Part shown: piece by piece, positions 11,950 to 23,488 of the stretch
Numbering within the stretch: the first letter of the stretch is position 1
How the letters are laid out: each line of letters opens with the position of its first letter
Origin: Symsagittifera roscoffensis
Taxonomy: Eukaryota; Xenacoelomorpha; Acoela; Convolutidae
Reading direction: 5' to 3'
Length of the DNA: 64,000 bases
Assembly (NCBI RefSeq): GCF_963678635.1
Contig: NC_087062.1
Coordinates: forward strand, 18,959,789-19,023,788
Made by a program: the position numbers and the translations under genes
Notes under the pieces: model-generated
Database searches by the model: none
The model's input: the letters and a program-made list of their open reading frames with translations, nothing else
Told to the model about the DNA's origin: nothing

Positions 11950-14504
11950 ATGTTGTTTTTTGTGGTGTCCCGGTGGGCCACTGTGACAGCGAAAGCCTTC
12001 GCTCGGGGCTGTGGACGCATGAATGACTACGCATTCCAGATAGTCGCTGATTACAGGCAAGACTAAGCTATTAAAATATATTGTCCAATGTTTACAGACT
12101 CCTCTTAAAAACCTTTAAAAGATACCTGTTTCCGTGCGACATCCGAATAATCTGGGAAAAAAAAGCTTCAGTCGTAGTTTTTGTTCACAGATTTTGAAAT
12201 CGAAATTACCTGCTCTTCGGAAACTCAGATATAGCGCGATTAATTTTACTTTATATGTATTTTTTTTTCAAAATTAGGCCATTTGAAAATATAGGCGAGG
12301 CGATCATATGTTTACTAGAGTATAAAATGAAAAAACTTGTACAAAATGGTTTAATTAGTGCAAAATGATTTAATAAGTTAGCGTGAGAGGAACAAGTGGG
12401 GGGTCCAGCTCATTTGAGCCGGTAATCGAGTTGTCTCAGTTTTTTGAGACTTCCTTCCTTTAGTCAACTGCCTGGTCCATTTGACTAGAGGTATTACCGT
12501 GAACTCAATGAAGTAAAAAAGCGTTAGATTGATTGTAACAAGTCAATTCATGAATCAAGCATTTATTACCAATAATATATGAATCTAATACTAAATTGCA
12601 GGAGGCTTTTTTGGTATAATTGGAGTTAAAGAAGGAGGATAATTAAGCTCCAGTTGAATAAAATTGTAGCAACACAATGTGAAGCAGAGTATTATTTAAG
12701 CTTGCTTCTCCTTGCTGGTCAAACACAAGCCTTTTTTGCTGATGGGCTTGCTGAATAAAAGTTAACATTTACGCGTCGCATCTTCTTTCACAATTTTTCT
12801 AAAAACTCTTTAACATCCAACTCACAAACCGTTGCTATTTTTTTGACAATTTCATCCGATATTGAATTACGATAGTTTTTGAGAGAAATAATGCGAAAAA
12901 AATGCGTTTTTGTAAAAAAAAAAGTGTATTTTTTTCGGATTGTTCTAAGGTCTCATAATTCTTATGTTTGTTGTTTTTTCTAACTTTTTTAAATTCAATT
13001 TAACACTCCAAACGCAGAATAAAGAAAAATGTATCTGGGCATTCCACTCAAGTTGATTTGGAGCATAATTTCATTTAAAATTGCGTGACAATAACTTCTA
13101 ACATTTGATTTTTTTTTATATAGTTTGACAGCATTTAACAATCTCCATAGAGCCGTTTTTAAATTTTTGAAAGTTTGTTCAATTCATCAATGGTATCTAT
13201 TATGTTATTATCTGGACGCAGTGAAAACTTGGAAAGGATCTAAGCTAACAAATATCTTACTCTAGGGCGGTTCTCGTATCTTCTCTAGTCAGCTGTCGTG
13301 CTGCACCTCTCAGACCTTCCATCTACTCGGCGACTGGCCTGGCTCTCGTGATGTTGTACAAAACAAATCCGTCCTATGACTCATTTGTGACTCAGCTGCG
13401 TGCAGCCGCTTGTGACTTGAGCCAAGTGCCGGAGTCGGTCAGAAATCGCAGGCAGTGATGTTCATTGAAATTGTTGTTTTTTAAGTATTTAATCCTACGA
13501 GATCGTTTTTCTTTTCGTAAGTCATAAAATTTCGGTGTTGAAGTCGTTTTCTCAGATCCACATCAAATTGGGTATAGTTAATATGCTTTTACCGAATACT
13601 TTTATGCGGTACTCTCATGTAACTTATTCTTCGTCGCATTGTTGCTAAAAGTTTTTAAAAATGCCAGCTTTAAATATCATCCAATTTAAACAGAATCTAG
13701 ATATCTTAAATCAAACATAATCGATTTACGGAAATTTTTTTATCACTACCTTTAAATTAATTTTTATAATTCTCTACCATTAAATTGTGAACATCACTGT
13801 TGGCCAAAGGAGTGAAGAACACGTGAATACTTTGAGCGGGGACGAGAGAGTACACAAATTGCGTCGCCTATCGCTTCTGTTTTTCTCAATTCTGTGGAGG
13901 GACAACTACCCTTCTGAACTGCAGAAGTTCTCTGCTAACTGCAAGTACCTCAAAGTCGGCTGGACAGACTTGATCAGGTCTGTAGAGGGTTCATTAGCAA
14001 TGTGTCGCAGTTTTGACTGTTCTGTTCATTACCTTTTTGTTCGGTTATAATTAATTGTTTTTATCGTTCACAGAGTGACCAGTTACACACTCTGAGGTTA
14101 GAATTCAAAAACAAAAGGCTATATCATTAATCGCAACAGTGCTAAATTGAGTTTTTGTCGAAAGATGCAGGGGGTAGTATTGGCCTCCGATTTCATTTTA
14201 AATAAAAAATGTTGAATATTTTAAAAACAGCCGTTTATTGGCGAATGTCTATCTTTTAAATATTAAATGACCAAAAAACGAAGCTCATTTTTAGTTATAA
14301 AACAGTCGAGTAGTGAGTGGTAAATGTGATTTCATTTGCAGGGATAGAGATAGTCGGTTGGTTGATTTCGGAGTTGGAGGCATATGGCTGATGCTGCAAC
14401 GCAACATGCAAGACTACGACATCAACGAACTGGAGTGGCAGGAAAGAGAGCCAAGAAATATTGAATACTCAAGTGAAAACAAAACAGGCATCGATATGAT
14501 TTAA
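11950..14504 (+). CDS. TIMM29: TIMM29-like mitochondrial inner-membrane translocase subunit, four exons
   Basis: Proposed exons are 11950-12056, 13266-13451, 13810-13977 and 14342-14504, giving 207 codons before the TAA. All introns are phase 2, splitting AG|G. The joined protein follows the TIM29 plan: ..NDYAFQIVADYR, then RPSIYSATGLALVMLYKTNP (single membrane segment, about residues 54-74), ..VPESVRNRRSEEHV, ..ANCKYLKVGWTDLI, then LVDFGVGGIWLMLQR and DYDINELEW. In the human protein the spacing from DY to the RP..Y block and the WTD, W-L and D-DIN-EW positions agree. TIM29 is a component of the TIM22 complex, which inserts carrier proteins into the mitochondrial inner membrane (family knowledge). 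Human TIM29 is about 260 residues, so the N-terminus here may be incomplete: the ATG at 11950 and an in-frame one at 11827 are both possible, and an acceptor-like TTTAG ends at 11945. Introns 1 and 2 begin with GC, not GT. Exons are GC-richer than the flanks. The gene appears intact. Confidence 0.85.
12408..12487. repeat. Three consecutive small hairpins in intron 1
   Basis: Within 80 bp lie GCTCA-TT-TGAGC (12408-12419), GTCTCA..TGAGAC (12433-12450) and TAGTCAA..TTGACTA (12461-12487), all with perfect stems of 5-7 bp. They fall in the 1.2-kb first intron of the TIMM29-like gene. They may be the remains of a small inverted-repeat element or an RNA structure; no function can be assigned. Confidence 0.5.
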
Positions 14505-14913
14505 TTTTGAAGTATATGACTTAAAAATTGAGGTATGAATCAGCTGTCATTTGAACCAGCTCAAAAATCAGGGCGTGAATGGTATAACTATGTACCTTTA
14601 GCCTGGTTTTGTACTCCGCTCATACTACGGTTTGTTCATACTTCGGCTGATTTTTTCCGATTTTGATTGTGTAATTTTATTGTTGTGCATACTGATTTTT
14701 GAAGGGTTGCTCCCGAATTAACAACTAGACGTTGAGATGAAAAGATAAAATTTCGAAATAATCAGAAAATTTTGCTAGCGTTAGTGTATTAGTACCTACC
14801 TTCTTTTTTTCTTACCTAACTCGCAAATAAAAGTGTTCACTATTTGGTGGCAAAACGAAATTCATAGCATCTGTTCTCTGCTTTGTTTTTGGCTAGTGTT
14901 TATGACCTTTTAA

Positions 14914-14992
14914 GCTTCCGCGGCGCAGTAGTTAGTGAGTGAGACTCATAATTTCTTGGCCCCGATCGGTCCGAGATCGAATAGGATACGTA
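14914..14992 (+). repeat. tRNA-like SINE head (A-box and B-box-like)
   Basis: GCGGCGCAGTAGTTAGTGAG resembles an A box (TRGCNNAGNNGG) and GGTCCGAGATCGAATAGG, about 45 bp downstream, resembles a diverged B box. A full cloverleaf cannot be drawn, so this is more likely a tRNA-derived SINE or a tRNA pseudogene than a working tRNA. Confidence 0.35.
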
Positions 14993-17745
14993 ATACGATA
15001 ATGAGCCGAATGCTTACTTATTCGAGGATTAGTTCTACTTTTTCTTATTGCACTTTATTGAGCTGCTTTTTGTCGGGACCTCGCTAGTGTTTGTGAAGGA
15101 CAACTGTTAGTTTAGTTCACAAACAAATTGAATTAATGCAGAGGTACTACCCCTGTGTTTGATATTTCATAAAGTTTCGGCCGATGGTTGCTGATTTTGA
15201 TAGTCTAACGAGTATTAATGATTGATATGTCACTAAAAATCCAATTCAACAATTTTGAAGAAAATCATCAGCATGGAAAATTTCACATATTGGCACAGCA
15301 AGTCTTTTAAAATTCTAACAAAAAAACGAATGAATTTTCTGAAAATAATCAAAAGAAACTGTAAGTTATAAACTGATCTTTTTGAGCTTTGCATTTCCCT
15401 CCAGCAAGTTTTATTGATTAGTAAAATGTGTCAAAAGAAGCTCCAAGATTCAATAATAATCAGAAACTGAAAAAACAGTGTTTGATATTTTTAATGTTAT
15501 ACTCGAATGGTTACTGAGTTAACATGAAAATGTTGCCCATGCTGAGAAACAAGCTTTGAAATCCAATTTGTGACATCTATTTGTTTCTTTCGTTGAAATA
15601 TCCAATTGTTAAAAGCAGCGTGTTAAATTTTCTCATGTTCCCTCAGCAAAATTTAAACAAGACTACTTGTATCAGGGTGACGCCCTGAACGTTCCGACTG
15701 ACTTTTGAGGTCTATGGGGCAGTAATAACATGAAAAAATCAATTGTAACAAAAAATTGATTTTTTTTTAATATGAGATTTTTGTGAAAATCAACCCCCCC
15801 ACTCGCCATATAAAAAACGAAGTGATAGATTTAGCTACTATTAACAAATCAATTTCGGCAAATAGCCTGCTTCAACTAATTTGGAAGGATTTCTAAGACG
15901 GATTAATTCTCCGCTTACGGGTTAATAACGCAAATTGTATCGTGCGTTAATTGACGCAAATTGGCCGAAACGGCAATCTTTAAACCCCGATAACTTTACG
16001 AAAAATGATCACAGGTAAAATATTTTTTCAAATTTAAGCTCAGCACAACAATACTTTCTTTTGAATGAATTTTAAAAAATTCCGTCAAAAATGGCAAGTT
16101 GAAAAGTCGAAATTTGTCTGAAGAAAAAAACCACCCCCAGCACAACTATTCCGTTACTTTCGTTACGAAGGTCGGAACACAAATGTCAAATCCAAATCAG
16201 TAGCTTAGCATTAGCTCGAAAAGCTTATACAAAACGCAGAGGGACCCAAAAGCAATCAATTTTCTGATAATTTTTGCGAAACACGTTCATTTCTTGATCT
16301 CAAATTTTTTCAGATTGGCGAATTCTTTCGCACTTGCAATCATTACAAACTTTTTAATGCAAACTACTTGGTTGGTCCCTCTAATTAATTACAAAACTAA
16401 AAGGGAGAAACTTGGTCTCAGTAGTACTTGAGTCAGAAAGATAGTTTCATGGATTCGATTTTTGAAATCACATCAAAATGGCCATTGATTGTTTATCTAC
16501 TCAAATTTTGCCTTAAAAATCGAATTCTCGAATCGAAGCAAAGCCCATGATGTTTCATCTGTCCTTTAATTTATCTGGATTTTTTAGAAAAGTAAATCTA
16601 TAAATGTTAAGTTTGGAAGTTTCGTTTTCCCCCTACAGCCGATAACATTTCCTCAGCCTAAGTGTTATACCTTGATAGAGTTTGGGTTTGAATGCGTAAG
16701 ACTTTGCCGTGCTCAATTTTCTGTTTGATCGGAGAAGGTATTGTGAAAATTCGGTTTTTTGTAACTTTGTTGAGACGCTTTGGAAAATGTTATCGCAAAA
16801 ATTTAAGATCTCAAAAAATACTACTTAACCAATAAATACACTACCCAGAGCAAGTGTCTTTTAACAAAAAAATGCTAACAATGAAATGACACCTCACCAC
16901 CTGTCTGCCTGGGTAATGCTCTAGTCTTTTCTACCTCACCCCATTTTCCACAGCTTTCGAAAGATTCTGTGCGGAAAGTTTTTGAGCCATATTTGGGTTT
17001 TTTCGTTTTCTTGAAATAATTTTTTCTAATTTGAGATTTTGGGTTTAATAAAAAAAATAGGTTTTGGAAAACTTCCTAGAATAAGCGCGTAGGCCCAAAT
17101 TCATTCCTTTGAAAAGCTATGGGCCTAGGAAAAGATGAATTTTTTTTGAATTGTTGACCGTTTTTTAAAGCTGGCTCTCGATAACTAACCTGTCAAAACT
17201 GATTTCTAGGGTTTAGTCAAAAGAACAGGTTTCAAAAAGCCTACTTGTATTAGCGGCTATGCCCATTTTTTGAAGAACAAAGTTATGACCTTCAAAAGTC
17301 TGCGGACAAATGTCATGTCATTTGGAAAATTCCAATTTCTTTTTTATAAGAATTACCCTTTTTATTTATCAAATTGCTTCGTTACATTTCTCAAAAGTCG
17401 GATTATTAATGCTGTTACATTAAGTTTAGATTTAACGGAAAAGTAGCAATCTTTGGATGAAGCTCAAATTTGAAAATAGGAATTTAGACAAAGTAGAACT
17501 GAATTTCTTAGAAAAAGAAATTAAGTTAAGTTTCAACAAAATCAGAAATACTTATCAAAACTTAAAAAAATAAGAGTATATCAGCGCAATTCATTAAGAG
17601 TCAGCAGCGTATTGATGAGGTTATGTGTTAGAGTTAAACAAGTTATATTGATTGACATAAAAAAAGGGCGACCTTATTGTTAGCATTTTTGTCAAAGCCC
17701 TCCCCTATTTAAATAGGGGCTATTCTCATAGGCGGTGGCGTCCCT
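14993..17745. other. AT-rich intergenic stretch, no gene seen
   Basis: No open frame with protein-like composition, no splice-flanked exon and no clear repeat was found. A C-run near 15795 and a small palindrome CCCCTATTTAAATAGGGG at 17702-17719 are the only local features. Confidence 0.5.
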
Positions 17746-18465
17746 CATGCTGGAGGGACCGAATGCTTGAAATTTGTTTGGGACTATTTTCAGCCAGTCG
17801 GAATTTAGCATTCTAAAATCCCAGGAAAATTGCAAAAATCTCAAAGTAAGCAACTAAATCCAGGCCATTATTGTTAAATATTGACCGATTAGATATTAAG
17901 CAGATGAATGAAAATAATGCCGAGTCGAAGGCGGATCAGAACAAAATTAATATTTCAAAGGTACCGATTTAGGAAAATTGGAACAACTAATTTTGGATCA
18001 ACCGTACAATTTCCCCCCGAATTGATTTAGGGGGAGAAAGTATGGATTTTTCAGGAAATAATTTTGAGTATACCCCATATTTATAGAAAAGTAAGTTTAT
18101 TCAGAGAAAATTGATTGAAAATACCTTAGCTTAGGTTATTAAAAGCATTCAAATGTAATCCCACATAAAAATTGTGACAACCAATTTTATGTGCGAGTTT
18201 GTTCGAAATGCATACATTAAACAGAATTATTTTTCAAATTTAATACATGGCTAGGGGGCAAATTCTACGGTTGGTTACTTAGGGAGGGAGATTGTACGGT
18301 TGATCCCTAAATTTATTATATCTGCAACTATTATATCTGCACCTATTATATTATCATTTTCTGTTAATATTGACTTCGATTTTGTCAGAAAGGAATTTAG
18401 CCAATAAGAAAGCGTAGAGATTTTGATTGGTTGAAATTTTTCCAGCATTCGGTCCCTCCAGCATG
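17746..18465. mobile_element. ~720-bp non-autonomous inverted-repeat element (MITE-like)
   Basis: The left end CATGCTGGAGGGACCGAATGC is matched exactly in inverted orientation by GCATTCGGTCCCTCCAGCATG at 18445-18465, and weaker similarity (GAAATTT / AAATTTTTCC) continues inward. The interior is AT-rich and has no coding; it contains related phrases such as CAACCGTACAATTTCCCCCC and GATTGTACGGTTGATCCC, suggesting further internal inverted symmetry. No clear target-site duplication is visible (TCCCT on the left, AGAAC on the right), so the superfamily is not assigned. Confidence 0.65.
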
Positions 18466-19639
18466 AGAACCCTCCCCCCTCATGGACGAAGGTCCGATTG
18501 GGCGCAAGACCGAAAACAAAAACAGTCGAAAATCAATTATTAAAATGAATAAATTGCCGTTCAACTAAAATAAATTAAATGAAGCAATATTTTGCTTCGT
18601 TTATAACGAAATCCTTGAAATAAAAAATTTGTTAGAAGTAGCTGGCGGTCAGTGTCAAATGAGCAAATTTCTGCGGTTTTGTATGTTCGGCCAATACTCG
18701 TATTAAGTCCCCGGATGTGTATTTTCTTTAAGTATTTTCCGTCTTTTTTCCAAATTTCGGAACACTGAATTATGATTTGCTGAATTTTGTTTCGTCCATT
18801 CAGTCTTTTGCCTATGAGGGATTCCACCATATAAACACAGTGAAATAGTGAAATTTTGATTTTTAGATTTTTACAGATTTAGATCCGCCACTTATTACAC
18901 TAAAAAAGAGTTGGATTTTCAATAATAATGTAAGCTTCTCTCCGAGTCCTTATACTCCTTTTTGACGACCAATTTGATAATTCCAACTCTGCCTGAAAGT
19001 TCTTTAATGCAGTTTTAAATTTTGATTAATGTTTTAATTTTGCTATCCATGATTTTGCTGATATTTGTCTTAAAAATTACGATTTTTGTTTCGTATAGTT
19101 TCACAATTTTTTATCATTGTCTATTTAACTTCGTTTATTTAACCCACCCCTATAATGCTTTGATTGCGTTCTATTCAAAGTTTGGTTTTTAAGTTTTAAT
19201 TTTAAGTTTTCCGATTTGTTGAAATTTCAGTTTTCTGTATTCATTAGGTTTAAAGATTTCAGCTTTTTAAATATTGGTTTTATACTGCATTTTTGATGAG
19301 CAAATAAGGTGTCTTGTGCCAATATTGAGAGACAGCTATGAGTTGTTTTACTCATTCGGTGTCTGCTTAGGTATTGTCGGCTTTGTTACTGCCTGATAAA
19401 TTTATGTTAGATGTCAATTTCACAATCAATCGTTTTACCAGTTCTAATTTGAAATTGATTAATATTCAAAACAAATCGAGATAAACACAAAGTTTGGAAA
19501 TATCTTTCTCTGCCGACTATTGAAGTCCACTCAGATTATCAATCGAACACCAAATTGAATTTTTTAAGACATCTTAATTGAACATGGGTCAGTTTGTTTT
19601 CAAATTTTATTTGAAAAATTTATAATGCAGGATTGCGCA
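18466..19639. other. AT-rich intergenic stretch with one doubtful 89-codon ORF
   Basis: An open frame on the minus strand (18561-18830) has mixed, protein-like composition but no recognisable motif, no splice context and no neighbour support. It is not called as a gene. The rest holds nothing I can identify. Confidence 0.4.
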
Positions 19640-19736
19640 AGCAGTTCTATTGGGTGTAACCGTTGGAATCGAACCAACAATCTAAGGCATTATCAATTGA
19701 GCTGATAACGAAGTAACCGCTGTGCTAAGCCTGCCA
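19640..19736 (-). repeat. tRNA-like sequence with good B box, shortened anticodon region
   Basis: Read on the minus strand, TCAGCTCAATTGATAATGC is A-box/D-arm-like and TTGGTTCGATTCCAAC forms a perfect T-arm (5-bp stem, TTCGATT loop). Only about ten bases lie between D-arm and T-arm, too few for a normal anticodon arm, so this is a truncated tRNA pseudogene or a SINE head. Confidence 0.45.
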
Positions 19737-20334
19737 TCCAGTATACGACATCAGTGTAATCAAATTGTTTTTAGCTTAAATTTTGGTATTGCATTGGTGT
19801 ATTTTTAGTATCACCGCAGATGTGCTTTTATTTTGTCAGTGATTGATGCCATATATATATACAGAGGTACGTTTTTCTCGATAGCAGAAAAATAACTACT
19901 GAGAGAAACCAAATTATATGAAGTGTAAGGATACGGCGTGTTCCGTAAAAGTTCTGCAATCTATAATTTTGAGTTTCAGTCCGGGGTGGCTTTCTCATAG
20001 AGTATTTTCAGATGAAGTAAACCGTCTGTTCGTCATGCTATCTTATTTTGGGCCGGATAGATTGGTGCAAATTCTTAGTCTAATACCAATCCTAATCTAA
20101 CTCTATTAAGTCCTAGTCTCAATAGATCTTGTATATACTGGTATTCTTGCGAGGTTAGAGGAGAGGAAGAGAAACTGTTTTTAAGTTGAATTTTTTCTTC
20201 TCTGTCTTAAACTATAAATAGTTTCAGCCTTACAAAATATTGTAAGTTTTAGTCATGGATCGTGATTGGTTAGCTCTAAGTTTTTAACAGTTATAGTTAT
20301 TAAGAATATAATTAGATATATTAAATTCCGCTCG

Positions 20335-21343
20335 AGGACTAAATTCCTCAGGTTAAAATCTAGCAGGATAAACTCCCACCGGATATAATCCCCCAGGACT
20401 AAGTCCCCCATAGGACCAAATCCTCATAGGACTAAATCCCTCATATTTTTTTCAGTATGATGGAAATCGAATTGTACACATTATATAGTTTGAAGTTTCT
20501 ATTGATTCCATTTTGAATTGACCTCCATTTGAACATGCATTGCCATTTTGACGTGACTTTTCAGCAACTTTAGGTTCCAAAAATGAGCTTTGATTGCAAA
20601 AATTAATAGGCCACGTGGCACAGTCAGTGCGACAAGTGGATGGAAAATAATGTTGGTTCCTTCAGCGTGAGTTCAAATCCCATATATGATATTTTGTGCA
20701 ATCAATGAAAAGGTCTGTTAAATTTACCCTGAGGGGTAAAAAAATCCCGCGTTTCCACTAAGTTGTGGGAGCAGGATGGTGTGAAAGGAAGTCCGCGATT
20801 CGTAGAAAACCATCCTGTTTTCTGTGTCAAAATTTCAGACCCCCAGGACCACGGAATTTTGAACATAATTTTGAACTTAGTTTAACGTTAATTTATAATG
20901 ACTGATAAACAAATTAACACCCGATATAGTTCCAGCAAAACGATAAGTGTTAACAGGTGTGATAAAAGTTTGCGTGGTCGCAATTTAATCGCCCCCATTA
21001 GCAATTAAACGTTTGCCTCTTGACGCAAAGTTTTGTTCAGTTTGTAAAACACGTGCATTTTATTAACTACCGACTCATTCAAACTTACTAAAAAGAGTTG
21101 GATTATCTTAAGGCCCTAGCTTTTAACTTGTCTTTTTAGTTTTTAGTCTTTAATCTATCTATTTCTTTACTGTTAATTATCTTTCATCATTTAATTCAAG
21201 TTGAAGTGTCGCTGTTTTTATTGAATTCGAACGTGGGCGATTTTGTTTTAGGGGGATTTAGTCCTACGGGTGGTTTAGTCCTGAGGGATTATATCCGGTG
21301 GGATTTTATCCTCTGGGATTTTATCCTGGGGATTTACTCCTAG
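20335..21343. mobile_element. ~1-kb foldback element with arms made of short repeats
   Basis: The left arm (20335-20450) is a run of units like AGGACTAAATCCC and CCGGATATAATCCCCC; the right arm (21250-21343) is the reverse complement, with units like GGGATTTAGTCCT and GGATTATATCCGGTGGG in mirrored order. The arms are therefore long inverted repeats built from ~15-20-bp tandem subunits, as in foldback elements. The interior includes a tRNA-like segment (20609-20690) and a hairpin CAGGATGGT..ACCATCCTG at 20772-20818. No transposase is encoded. Confidence 0.7.
20609..20690 (+). repeat. tRNA-like SINE head inside the foldback element
   Basis: GTGGCACAGTCAGTGCG is close to an A box and GAGTTCAAATCCC is close to a B box, about 50 bp apart, the spacing of a type III promoter. 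The acceptor stem does not close, so a SINE or a tRNA relic is likelier than a working tRNA. Confidence 0.4.
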
Positions 21344-23488
21344 ACCCATGAAATTCTTGTTTTGAACTGGTTCCAATTTAAGTCGCAGTAAACTTTTTTC
21401 TATTATCAACAAGATTCTTAAATCTTACAGTTCGATACAATTTTTTGATACATGATCCTTGCTTGTTCGACTAAAAAATGTCAGGTATGAAAGATTTGCT
21501 TGAAAATGTTTCTGCTGAAAACCTATACGGAATTTTTGGCATATGTTCCATTCTTTTTAATTTATCATTCAAATATGCATGGGTAGTTGAAACCGAAACA
21601 AAGATAAAAAGTCTTTTGAATAAGGACGCTAATCTGAGTAAATCAGAGTTTACCCCTTACACTATTTCTATTTGCTTTTAATACGCTTGTTTGAATGCTA
21701 AATCTCATTTTCAACTTCAATTGCTATTTTTTAAAAATCAAAACTAATTGCTTTATCAATGCAGAGCTTTGAAGTTGAGAACTAACCTTCAGCATTTAAC
21801 TTTCAAAATAGCTGACCATATATAAATAAATGCTGATCCAGTACTGATTCAGACATAATCCAGACAACAATTAGACCTGATCAGTCCCTAAGTCAAATAT
21901 ATTGTTCGTATTTGAATAGAATGAAATTAGATTTGAGCTAAACGAAGTTTTCACTGCTTAAGTAAGCTCAAATAAGCTATTGTAGGCCTAATTGCTCGCT
22001 CCATATTAGTTTAAAATCAAAAATTTCAAATTGTTTTTTTCTGGAAACTCAGGAAAATTGTTTGAAACTTTATAATGTTCGAATCAAAATTGAAAGGAAT
22101 TTAACATATAATGTATATCACTCGACCCATTCCGATATCTTATTCCGGTACCTGATTTTGCGTGGAAAACAAAAAAACTAAAATAAACCCGAATAAACAC
22201 ACCCGAGTACAAAGTTCCTCCCCAGTTTTCGAATGGTCACTACAACAAAGATAGCCGATTGTTGCGATAGAATTCCTTAAGCGTTTAGCAAGCGCTTAGT
22301 AAAATCGAATATCAATTTTTCTTACCGGACTGAAAAACTTCTGGACCGAACATTACTTACCCGAATGCTTTACCCGAGCAAATTAAGGCTCAAACTCGCA
22401 AAATTCAAACCGGATTTGTCCGGATGTTTTACATTTTTGGGACCACAACGAAAATAGTTTTAATATGATATAGCAGTTGATCCATGCAAATGATCATTTG
22501 TGGTACCTCATTACGCGAGGAAAGCAAAAAATTTGAAACACACAAATTAAAATTTCTTTCCCAATTTTAAGGTTCAGAACAAAAGCAAATTATGATTTAG
22601 TCTTCCTTCGACGTAAAAGTTGCTTCTCCGGAAAAGCTATATTTAATAGCGTCGGGCCACGAAAAGTTTTTACTAGCAAAAAGTATGTGTACTAGAACTG
22701 GATTTGCTCAAAAACCTAAACACAAATTTCGAGCATCAGACGCCCGAAAAATTATCAATGAAAGAGCTCAGCGTGAGAGGTAAACAAAATGCCGCAGTTG
22801 CCAGAGCGGTTTTACCAGTAATCGATGACTTGACCATACAAATCACGCCCACCACCAACAAAAAATGATTCATACTGCTGCACGCATAGGCAAGCAGCTA
22901 GATGCGAATAGGCCACCCATATGTTCCAAATGATTACGAACATGCTGCCCTTCCGTTTTTAATGGGTTGTGTTTTTTTATCTCTCGTTGAGTTACTCGTG
23001 AAAAAAAATTTATTAAAAAAACCGCTTATTAAGACTGGAGAAAATCATGAAGAAGTGAGTACTTTTGCTTCTATTTGGCTCTATCTATATGGAAAGCAGG
23101 GATTCACGTGGGAAAATTTATCAATTTATCCCAACAACTATTGGAACCGATGAGATGCGGCCGTGAGTGGCATTCTAGGAACACAAATGCTGTCGACAGA
23201 TGGTGTTTTGGGATCCAATCATATTTTAGCGGTTGCGAACCCTAATATCTGAAAACAGTGGGGAGCATACAAAAAACGCTTTCTTTTTATGCAAAATTTA
23301 TTTTTTCACGATGCATCGGTTCTTTAAGAAGAAAAAGTACAGTGTTTTAGATGAAGGAGTTCAAAACATTGTTTTATATTTGTTTCAAACCAGTAATTTT
23401 TTTTCATTCATTACATTTCTCAAAACTATAAGTTTATTTCTAACTAAATTTCCGATTGCTTTCTTGAAGAAAAAAAAACTTTTTTGCG
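21344..23488. other. AT-rich stretch with two unsupported short ORFs
   Basis: Open frames on the plus strand at 21478-21681 (67 codons, ATG) and 22902-23153 (83 codons, ATG) have plausible composition but no recognised motif. The first begins ATGTCAG followed by GTATGA, so it could be a short first exon with a donor at once. No gene can be claimed. Confidence 0.35.

Noticed and set aside
19640-19736. A functional tRNA gene
   Set aside because: The T-arm is perfect but there is no room for an anticodon arm and the acceptor stem does not close.
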